This document shows positions 1 to 9,321 of a DNA stretch of 50,440 nt, one piece after another. Numbering within the stretch: position 1 is the first letter of the stretch; the number at the start of each line of letters is the position of its first letter. This DNA comes from Gnetum montanum (Eukaryota; Streptophyta; Gnetopsida; Gnetales; Gnetaceae): positions 30,512-80,951 of the forward strand of contig MNCI01003767.1 of assembly GCA_015680685.1 (NCBI GenBank), read 5' to 3'. A model generated the notes under the pieces. It was not told the DNA's origin, searched no databases, and saw only the letters and a list, made by a program, of their open reading frames with translations. The position numbers and the translations under genes were made by a program.

Positions 1-264
1 CTTAATTCTTTCATTGATTTTCTTTCCCTACTATTATCCCTCTAAATTTCTATGTTCCAATGTACTATTACATTCCCTTTTTTCATAACCGCCAAATTTT
101 TATTGCTAAAGTTCACATCATTATCATTAAGAGTGCCTCTCGAATCAATGAAATTACCCTAGGATACCTTAATACTTGCCCATGTCCTCAATTTACACCA
201 TTAATTTCAAGAAAAATCATTAAAAATTCGGTATTTTTCATGTGTCTCACATTAGTAGGGCTGA
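1..264. other. AT-rich flank without a recognisable gene
   Basis: No coding relic, tRNA or structured repeat is visible here. A short open frame at 60-374 runs into the palindromic promoter-like block and has no recognisable domain. If the unit on the right had a normal 5' LTR, its left end should lie here or beyond the window, but nothing here resembles the start of the 3' LTR at 3772. Confidence 0.5.
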
Positions 265-351
265 GATATCGCGTACGCGATATCGCGTCCCACGTGATAT
301 CACGTACGCGATGCATCATACGTGATATTGCGTCCTATTTACCTATAAATA
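265..351 (+). promoter_or_regulatory. CpG palindrome cluster followed by a TATA box
   Basis: 265-284 is a perfect 20-bp palindrome, GATATCGCGTACGCGATATC. Imperfect copies (GATATCACGTACGCGAT, CGTGATATTGCG) follow up to about 334. A TATAAATA box lies at 344-351. The same order, GATATCGCG-type palindromes then TATAAATA, is found in the 3' LTR at 3772-4499 and in both LTRs of the gypsy element at 35840-45937. This is therefore probably the U3 promoter of the upstream LTR or a descendant of it. The sequence after the TATA box does not match the downstream part of those LTRs, so a complete 5' LTR cannot be drawn. Confidence 0.6.
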
Positions 352-800
352 GGTACCCCCACCGCAACACTTAGCATCATTTTGCCATTTACGCGGGGAG
401 AGGTTTTGAAATTTTTCTCTACGACTTGCGATTGCGTGACCTTTGCTTTTTCACTCATATCTCACTCACTGGTGCTCTGATTTTAATTCTGTTTGAACCT
501 ACTTGAACCCGGAGTGTTCAGTTTAGTTGTGGGAGAGAGAAACTTGCCAAAAAGTGCCTAAATTTTTTGAAATTTATCATCGCCCAAAGGACATCCATTA
601 GAGTAATTAACACTAACACTTAGAAAAATTGTGCCAAAAATCATATGACCTTAGGTACACCGGGAGATTAAAATGAAACCCACCTAAGTCACAAGACCCA
701 TTATTACAATTTTTGGGCACAATCACATGTTATAATAAGAAGTAAGATATAACTTGACTTTGAAAACAACCTTACTAATGCTTGGCCTGTGTGATTGCAG

Positions 801-3604
801 ATGGCCCTGAAACGTGCACAGCAGGAGGGTCTGGTTCAAGGTGGAGCAAAAAAACCTCGGAGAGATGAAAGAAAAGTTCCTATTGGACAGCTTGTAGAAT
901 AGGAGGTGCAATCATTCAACATCCATCAAGAAGAACCTCCTACCAAACGGTCCAGGCAGGCAGAAGGAGGAGTTGTTGCTACGCCTGCACCAGGACAACA
1001 ACTCACATTGCCCCCGGAGTGTGTTCATGCTATCCATGAGAAGTCCACATTCACTGTGGTGATTGTGGAGCTAAACTTCGAATATGTTGTAGAGTTCGCT
1101 CCTGAGGCTATTAGGGATCACCTCAAGGGGTCTCCCTTATGGCCTGTCCTCTCTAAATGCGGTGCCTGGTACTTAGGTGAAACGTACTAGTTCTAGCACG
1201 ATAAGGAGCAAGGTACCACTATAAATATTTGTGGTGTGACGGTAGACTTCTCTGCGTAGACAATTTCAGAAGCATTAAACCTTTCAAATATAGGGCCTCA
1301 TGTTGCTCGATTATCTACCTATTCAGACCCTGATGTGCGAAAGGATTGGTTAGAGAAGGCTTATGACAGAGATAAAACTTTTGGAGAATTGACGACTGAA
1401 GAGAGAGTTTATTTCAAAATTGGAACCTATCACCTCTTCCCCACAAAAGGTTTGAAAAGAATATCGACATATGTGGCTAGGGGATGTGCAGTGTTGATGG
1501 GAAAGGTTAACGCTAACCTTCCCCATCTATATTTGACGGAGATCCTCAAGCGATTTGAAGAACAGAATTCAGGGAAGATGGCGCTGCCTTTTCCCTGCCT
1601 TATCAAAAAACTGTGCCAACAGGTTGGTATTCAGGGATACATAAATGATGTCCTCTGAAAAGCCTAGAATGCTTCTTATGCTGAACTACTAAAGGAGTCG
1701 GCTCCAAGAAAGAGCACTGGCGAAGAGTTGAGACTAGATGAAGAAGAAGAACAAATGACTGGATCACCTGCAACTCAACTTGCAGGACCCAGTCAACCTC
1801 CAGCCACAGGTCCTAGCCAACAATAAGAAGCAGTGCCTAGCATAGGTCAGGATTAGCCGCCACCGCTACAAGACTACAGACCGTCGATGAGCCATCTTCG
1901 GGCCATTGCTGAGATGGTTAGTTGGGGAAGTCATGATGACACAAGCCTCTTCCACGTCTTCAATGATGTCATTCAGCCTACAATTTTGCTTGATCGCACA
2001 AGGGGTGAAGTCTCAATTCAAACAGGAGGAGGGGAAAGTAGATGGTTGCAACAGATCTCAGGAAAAGTGGCATATTTTCAAGTGCAGTTAGAGACTGGTG
2101 AAGGGGCCACTATGATGGTCATGCAACACTAGGATGTTGCGGGAGTTGCTGAAGTGGTTGCTAACCATATCAAAGAATCCTTTAATGTACCTGTTGTGCC
2201 ACAGAAAATCTCTCAGGAGCACAAAATGCTCAAACTCTTGCCGAAACCTCATTGACTCCTGCGGAACATGAGGATGCACTTGACATATTGCTTCAAACAG
2301 GACAAGTAATGACGTCTCTGTTTGACATCCCTCAAGATGTCATAGCAATTCAATCAGACCTCATTTCCACAAAGGGGAAGCTGGTCATATCTAAAGTAAG
2401 GGAAGAGCATGTTGAAGCTAAAGTGCAGAGACTACAAGAGCAGCTCGTAGCCTTACAAGTAGCATAGCGAGATCCTCTACAATTTGTTCCCGCAGACCAG
2501 CTAGAAAATTTTAGAACAGAGCAACTCACAAAGTTGATCGTAGAGAATAAGAAGGTGGTAGAAGAAAAGGAGATGGCCACTTAGGATGCCTCCGAAGCAT
2601 GGGTGCAAACTCATACGCATCTTAAGGCACCCAAGGCCTTAGAAGAAGAAAATAAGTAGTTGGTTGCAGATAACCTTCGGTTGACCTCTGTGGAGAAACA
2701 AAAGAATGTTCTCGATGAACACTTTCATTAGCTACGAGAATAATTCATTTGGGTCAACCGAGATGTAAATCGTTTAGCCAAAGAGAATCGAACCCTCTCA
2801 ATGGAGGAGGTACGCACTATTCACCAAAAATTAGCAATTGAGATAAGCATGTGGTAGAATGAAGCTAAATGACACAAGAAGCTGAAGGAGCATTTTCGTG
2901 ATCAGGTGGGGATGTATAAACAAATCCTAGAGAAGGAGATCCATATGGCCAAGGCTTAAATCAACACTATCAGTGCTCAACACACTAATTGGAGGGCCAT
3001 ATTGGACACTTACGCCTTTGCCCACCAAGCAGAAATTAAAAACCAGGACCTACAGATCCAGGACTTTATAGAATACATGGAGTTGGAAAACCTTAGATAT
3101 GCCAACCTTGCCATGTTAACAGCAGGGTGCCCAAGAACAGAGCTCGAGTAGCAGGTAGCTTCCACCCATTTCAAATATGAAGCAGAATTTGCAGAACGCA
3201 AGAAGTTGGTTGAAAAATTGGATGTTGCAAATTCTGAACTTGCGGTGGTAAAAGAAAGCTACTAAGGACAGAAAGATTTTGCAACCGAATTGGCTTGATG
3301 GCTAATAGATCTTCATGAATACAAAGATAAAGCCAAAGCCTATAAAGAGGAATGACGGGTGTTCGCGGCATGGTATGTCAAAGCCAATCAGATGTTCAAC
3401 TCCGTCAAAAACATCGGAACATTAGCATCATCGAAAGTGCCAACTCCGTCAAACATCGGAACATTAGCATGGGCAACACAAGATCCTCAGACCGAAGAGG
3501 AGAAGCTCCAGGCCATTCTTTAGCATCATCAACCTTCAAAGCCTGAAGCACAAGACAAAAGGAAAGCATCCATGGAGGAGCCATCGCCACCAGGAACTAC
3601 ATGA
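801..3604 (+). pseudogene. Relic of a plant transposon-associated protein with a coiled-coil C-terminal half
   Basis: Reading from the ATG at 801, which follows an intron-acceptor-like TGTGTGATTGCAG, one frame continues to about 2150. A second frame, reached by a frameshift between about 2132 and 2252, continues to a TGA at 3602-3604. More than a dozen in-frame stops interrupt it, mostly TAG or TAA where CAG or CAA would fit. The N-terminal third is basic (KRAQQ, KKPRRDE, PPTKRSRQ). The middle has the pattern YHLFPTKGLKRIS ... ALPFPCLIKKLCQQVGI, which I associate with the 'putative plant transposon protein' domain that accompanies plant retroelements. The rest (about 2250-3500) is rich in E, K, Q and L with heptad-like spacing, suggesting a long coiled coil. 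A short direct repeat sits at about 3400-3470 (CATCGGAACATTAGCAT twice). The intact protein would have been roughly 930 residues. Its function is unknown and it is not functional now. Confidence 0.6.
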
Positions 3605-3771
3605 GTTCCATTTTTTGTAGTTGTAGTATTTTTCTATGTTGTGTCTTCCCACACTGCGGCATTATTTCATTTCTTTTTCCAGTTAATAATCCCATACCTA
3701 TCCACTGTGTAATCAATGGAGCTTGTTCTCTTTGTAACTCGAGGATGAGTTTTCATTCAGTCGTGGGGGTA

Positions 3772-4499
3772 TGATGGGATGCAATATCGCATGGGCCATG
3801 ATATCGCGTACACGATATCGCGTTGGTCGCAATATCGCATCCCCCATGATATCACGTACGCGATATTGTGTCTTCCCTACGATATCACATACGCGATATC
3901 ACAGTCCGCCACAATGTCTATAAATAAGAAGCGGCTCTCCCTTGTTTGATAATTAGGAGTTAGAGGTAGCGAAGCTCTGGCAGTTTGATCCCTCCAGAGT
4001 TAGATTATTTTTCCAATGTTTGCCCGTAGTATGGTGAATGTAATTGTATGACATTCTTTATTCGAGTGTGACGTACTTGGACATGCACATGATTGGCAAT
4101 AAAGATTGAGATTACTTCATCATTGCAACATTCACTTTGTTATTTATTTGTTTATTTATTTAATGTTATTTACTATTTTCTCTCTCTCACCCTTAAACTC
4201 CTAGAACACAAAATGAGTACGACTTGATTACGAGCATTTAAGTGTGACTACTTGGTAGCCCAGTGGTGTACCTAGGATCTACGCTTGGTAATCCCANATT
4301 AGGAACACATCATACACCTCACTTTGGACTAAACCATACGTGAAAAATATAAATACTAGTCCAGGTGGGAAGACAATGAACTGCGACCTAAGGTTAACAA
4401 TCTAGGTGCCACAACTAGTTTGTCTGCGGAGTTCGACCGGATCGCACGTGCTACGCTCATTTTGTATGGTTGAGTGTAGGGGTACCTCGCCACTCATCA
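3772..4499 (+). repeat. 3' LTR (728 bp) of the non-autonomous unit
   Basis: It starts TGATGGGATGCAATATCGC directly after a G-rich polypurine tract and ends CTCGCCACTCATCA. U3 carries at least six GATATC/AATATC-type CpG palindrome copies (about 3782-3902), then TATAAATA at 3919-3926. R/U5 contains GGCAATAAAGATTGAG, which includes an AATAAA signal and matches GGCAATAAAGACAAGC in the gypsy LTRs. The distal end (TGTATGGTTG, GTAGGGGTACCT, CTCATCA) also matches the gypsy LTR ends on the minus strand. The flanking bases at 4500-4504 are ATAGC; no matching copy is seen to the left. One ambiguous base (N) is present near 4297. Confidence 0.8.
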
Positions 4500-5551
4500 A
4501 TAGCCATAGTTGCACTATGCAACATTCAATACATAGTCTTCTATGCTATGATAGCCAAATAAAAACAACTATAACACTATAATAAAAGCAACAACATACA
4601 ATTAGTCCAACAATAACCAAAACTATGTTGTAAGAGAATGAGGAGGATCACCCTTAGCATTATCGTCAATGCCATCATCGTTATGACTTAGGACATGTAG
4701 ATAATTGAACATATAAATAGTTAGTAAACATGATGGCTAAGGATCATAACTAAAAAGCAATAAAACATAAAAAAAATATAACATAGAGGGCTTACGACAT
4801 GTTTGTGCAAACCTCAAGGATTCTTGAGTGATATCTTTAAAAGAAAAATTTTGGAAGCTAGTCTTCAACCTGTGAAGAATTGTTTCTTCTCTTAAGTTAG
4901 CCAAGTTAATTTCTACTAAATCCACTCCCATCAAGATCTTTCTTCTCCTTATATCTATCCACTCAAACTAAGCATGGAAAATTTCAACCATGGCATTTTC
5001 CCCAAACCTAGTACCAATTTAAGAAGTGGGAGAATCATTAAAATGTCCTCTATGCTTATCCCCTATAGAAATAGCTCATGTTTTCACCATTCTATAGTCT
5101 CCTATTGCCAAAACTTCATGTAACTCTCATTTTCTACTTTGTATTATCATTTGTGTGCCTTTTATTTCTTCCCTTAGTCAAGCATCCAAGTGTAATAATT
5201 CCTTCAATTCCTAGATTTACGAATCAATAACTTCATTTGCATATTCTTCTCAATGTTGCTCCTAGCTAGAGAAACCTTGCTTTGGATGGCACTCTATTAG
5301 CATGACCACTTGATTTCCTTATTGTGAAAAGACTCTCTATTAGATACACAAGTCTTTATAAACTCTTTGTTATCCCTAAGGCTCCTATCCTCATTTAATA
5401 ACTCTTTAACCTACTTTTCCAAGGCTACAAACCTCTCTCACAAAAACTCATTAGAGCATTGGGTCTCCCAAGTTGTCTTTGCACAAGACATAGCACATAT
5501 GGTAGCCTTTTCATACAACCTTCATGGAAAATTTTCCACATTAGGCAGCAT
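4500..5551. other. No recognisable gene; weak minus-strand coding-like texture
   Basis: On the minus strand, short stretches rich in charged and hydrophobic residues appear in shifting frames (for example around 4737-4934 and 5250-5500, with coiled-coil-like runs such as RFVALEK and VKELLNEDRSLRDNKEF). Stops are frequent and no family can be named. It may be the remains of an old transposon gene or simply non-coding DNA. Confidence 0.35.
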
Positions 5552-8443
5552 TGTAGTGCCTAGAAAATTCAATCGCTGGAAAACCAAAAATTCCAAGTGA
5601 AATAGTTTAATTTCAAATCCCAAGGGCCTTCAAAAATAGGATTCAAAGTACTTTGGATGATCTTGTCAATCACCTAGCGACTTAGGAATTGTAAATGGTG
5701 CAAAAAAATTAAATGAAAAATGTAGAACTAATCTAAGAAAAATAATAGAATTTAAACTTGGAATAAACTTGCACAAAAAATTGAACTGCTAATTTTTATT
5801 AAAATAATAAAAATATTACAAAAGCAGAGTTTCAAGATGTATAAGTATGTGCACCTAGATGCATAGGGAATTACTCAAATGATGCTTAGAGTCTAGTGAA
5901 ACTGGTAGGTTGTGTTCTATAATTGGTTGTAAGATCCAAGTCCTTCCAAGCTCCAACTTTCAAAAACTCCTTGTTGGTTCTTAGATGTGAATCTAGTGCA
6001 TTGGCTGTAAAAATGGTAAAAAATGCTTGGAATTTTTGCTACTAGGTAATGCACTAAGAGTCTTTAATGCTTAACCAATTGCCAATTTGCTAAAAATTCC
6101 TTTTAAAGTGTTGGATGTTGGCTTAAATAGGTTTGGTGCTTTATTTGTTGCTACAAATTTTCTGCCATGATTGTTGATAGATTGAAATCATGTACAAGTG
6201 TAGCAAGCTATAATTCCTAGTGTAGTTGACCATTTATGACAAGTTTTGATACACCAAAGCCATCAAAACCCATCTACATACTAAAAATAGTAAAGAGATT
6301 TTTGTGACTATGATAGCTTCACCTCAACTATGCTAGCCTATGTGAATACTTCTAAGAACTTTTGTGACTACGCTGGCCATTGTTGAAAAAATGTAAAATC
6401 CAATAACTCAAACATTGGCCTTGTAACATGCACATTGGGCTTTTTGGAAACTATGTTGACAGTTGCTGAAAAATGAAAACCCAACATCATCTATGTTGGA
6501 TGTGTGTAGCTACATCGGGTTTTGTGGTGACTATGCTAGGTTTTACTAGAAAAATGAAAATCCAACACCATCTACACTAGGGATAGGTGGTTCTAACGTA
6601 GTTGAGGCTATACCCCCACAAAAACCCATGAGAATGCTAAATTTGGCAATTCTCCATGCATTTTCAGCCCTCTCAAGCCCAAGTATAGACATGGGATGAC
6701 TTTTTCCATTTGGGAAGTAAGGCTACAACCACTTATGAGGCATTTTTCAACCCCAAAAGTTCAAGTATGCAAGATTGTAGCTCATGGGCTACAAGTCCTA
6801 CATTTACAATAAGATCTTACCTTAGGTTTAATGGTAAAGGTTGTAACATGAATTTTCTTAGTGGTGTTTCATTGAACCCTCTTTGTTGATGTTTGGAAGA
6901 TGGACCTAATAAACATTGATAAAGAATACAAAACACCACCAAAGGTCCATCATCAACATTTTCCCTCCACGCTTGATTCATTAGTGTCGAACCATGCCAA
7001 AGAGTGCTTATGATGATGGGATAAGGTTATGGTGAGGTAATAGAGGGTAAAGGTAGTATTTTACTAGAAGGAAATAGTAATGAGGGTTAACAATGAGTTC
7101 CATATGTTGACATCATGGTTATAGCTATGGCAATGATATTTTGAATGGTTGATGAGGTCCTCACAGTTCATGTTTTAAAGTGTTGGTTACTCAGTAATGT
7201 TCTTGAGAAACCAAAACTTCTCTCCAAGGCTTCTTTGGCCATTAGGCTCCTCCTCCCTTTGCATGTTTGGAGCCATTGGTTTATCTTTTTGTGCTTCATT
7301 AGTCTTTCATCTTCTTGTCAATTTGCTATCCTTTCCATCCTTCCTCCCCCTCTCTTCCCCCACACCACACCCCCCCNTTCATTGCTAAGGCTGAATTTGA
7401 TTTACTTTTCTTGTTGAATGAGATGTGTTACACTCGGCGAACTTAATAGTTGAGCATGTCAAGGGAGAGGTCACATGGCCACAATGCATGAATGTCAAAC
7501 ATAGGTCATCATTGTCTTTCTAGGTGAGAAAGGTTATAATCAAGCTACAGGGCTGGGCTCAAGGAGTGGTAATGGAAATGACATGAAATAAGCACTCTTG
7601 GTATGGCTAGACAAGCTAACCAAATCTTACACATCAAGGTCACATGGTAATTTGCCATTGCAATGAGTTGCACCTCTACGATGACATCTCAAGCTTCATC
7701 TTATAAGCACAACTCCAAGAGGACAAGAAAATAAGATAAAGAAAACATGTTGTTACAATATGATGTATAGGGCCACACTAGACAACTAGCAAACTAGGTC
7801 ACAATGGATCAACAATATCGCAACATAGAGGGATCTATGCAACATGCATTAGATTTACAAAGTCTTGCAGTTCATTTATTGTGCCAAACAAGAAGAGAGA
7901 AAGAAAGAGCATGCAAGCTTGCTTGTTGTAGACCATTGGAGTCATCAACATCAATCATTTGTTGCAACCTGTTAACAATGATAAACAACACTACAAGAAA
8001 ACATGTAAGTTTTAGATGTAATCAAGTCTATGTAATGGGTTTAATGTTGCATTGCAAGGGCTCAATGAGGTCATGAGCAAGCTTAAGTTTTGCTAAAGAA
8101 CTTGGTCCTATGTGTTTTCCCTTCACCATCATGATTTAGATAGGAATTTCGACTAAGGGATCCTCCATGATGTCTCTGGCTTCAAGGTTAATGATTGTCA
8201 AACTACTTCAGGGTGTTACGACTATATATTAGAATGGTTTCAGGCATAAGGTTTGGGTATGTAAGGTCAATTTGGTCTAACAACATCACAAGAGGGGTTT
8301 ATTTAGGCTTTAAGGCTAGTCAAGTTTGCTTCCTCATCCTCCTAGCTTAATCCTACATGAAAACCTAAGCACATCAAGTGACACTTGTGTAATAAAATTA
8401 TTAAATAATGTAAAAATAATATAAAATACATTAATAATAATGC
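5552..8443 (+). repeat. Long dispersed repeat, copy A (about 2.9 kb)
   Basis: This stretch aligns by eye with 9322-12395 over most of its length. Matching landmarks are the start (TGTAG followed by a GAAAA(A)CC stretch), the CCAAGGGCCT/CTAAGGGCCT segment, a block ending GAATACAAAACACCAC, the AATGAGATGTGTTACACTC block, and the end (CACATCAAGTG ... TTAAATAATG ... TTAATAATAATGC). It has no long coding frame and no domain I recognise. Candidate classes are a non-autonomous LTR-type element, a very long LTR, or an unclassified repeat. Terminal CA, a primer-binding site and target duplications were not found, so the class stays open. Confidence 0.6.
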
Positions 8444-8524
8444 ATATACGAGTCAAAAGACATTAGAGCAAAGGCCAAACAAAGGCTTCAATCATGGTTA
8501 ACAAAGGCTATAAAGGTTAAGTTA

Positions 8525-9130
8525 GAGCAATGGGGGTGCACATGCCAGGATGAGCGAAGGCCTTGTATTGTGGAAAGTGTTGTCGTCTCTGAAAGTGAAG
8601 CCGAAACAGGCCGCAATGGATGCTTTGATGAAGGTTTCGAGTATGTCCTTCAAAATCGTCGGCTTGCTTGGAAGCCTTCACATTTTGAAAATGCTCATAG
8701 GTGGATCCAGATCCATCACCAGTTCTTCTGATGATGCCCATGAAGATATGGTCACGGTGGACAAGTTCGCAGTAGTTGAGATTCTGCCCACAAGGGATGA
8801 GCTCGTGGTTCCATCTGAAACAGAGCTCAAGAAAGCCGACATCTAGTTCGCAGTTGCAGCGATGAGCAGCATCCGCGGCATCCGTTTCGATGCCAAATCT
8901 TAGACTCTGTACTTGCTCACAATGCACTGCTCCACACATATGGAGGTCATCCTCTGTAACTTGAGCCAACGGTGTAAAATAGGGTGTAGTGTGGCCGGTA
9001 GATTGGCCAGGCACCGCGGAGTGCAGCGTGGAAGTTGGCAAAGGATGCACGCGTGGTGGCAGCTTTGCCAATGCGGAGGACAGAACAGCAAGGTGGCATT
9101 CACTTTTCATTGGAGGTATGGCAAATGCTT
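8525..9130. other. GC-richer block of unknown origin between two long repeats
   Basis: Composition changes sharply here: CpG and GC are much higher than in the repeats on either side. Both strands keep fairly long open frames. The minus strand is open for 197 codons (8517-9110, starting MKSECHLAVLSS). The plus strand has 98 codons from 8550, followed by a stop and further open sequence. I do not recognise a family in any frame. The left junction follows TTAGAGCAATGG near 8524, where copy B of the neighbouring repeat continues differently (TTAAAGCAAATACAG near 12680). That suggests a captured or inserted gene fragment. No start, stop or splice signal is convincing enough to call a gene. Confidence 0.4.
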
Positions 9131-9321
9131 GTGCGTTCTAATAAATTAACTTTCATTGCTAGGCAAGTGTATTATGCTGTGTTTTGGGATAAATACTAGA
9201 CTAGGGCTCACAGAGTTGTTAAACTGGAATACGAGATTCTGTTTGGAAAGAAGCCGCAGCCAGAGCTTTCCTTACAAATAATCCATTCCTAAGCCAATGG
9301 TCTCAAACGCACTGATCCATC
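9131..9321. other. Spacer without recognisable features
   Basis: A short AT-rich stretch between the GC-richer block and repeat copy B. Nothing codes here and no terminal repeat is visible. Confidence 0.4.

Larger units (their letters stand above)
265..4499 (+). mobile_element. Decayed, probably non-autonomous LTR retrotransposon
   Basis: Visible parts in order are a palindrome-plus-TATA promoter block (265-351), a leader (352-800), a single broken coding region (801-3604), a polypurine tract ending GTGGGGGTA at about 3762-3771, and a 3' LTR (3772-4499). No protease, reverse transcriptase, RNase H or integrase relic is found, so the unit could not have moved without help. The 3' LTR belongs to the same group as the gypsy element at 35840-45937: the polypurine tract is nearly identical (GTGGGGGTA then TGATG), the final bases match closely, and the palindrome/TATA layout is shared. 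The 5' boundary is uncertain because no intact 5' LTR or primer-binding site is recognisable. Confidence 0.6.

Noticed and set aside
7145-7417. Hydrophobic open frame of 90 codons in repeat copy A
   Set aside because: It is not conserved in the partner repeat, contains an ambiguous base and ends in a low-complexity CCCC/TTCC stretch.
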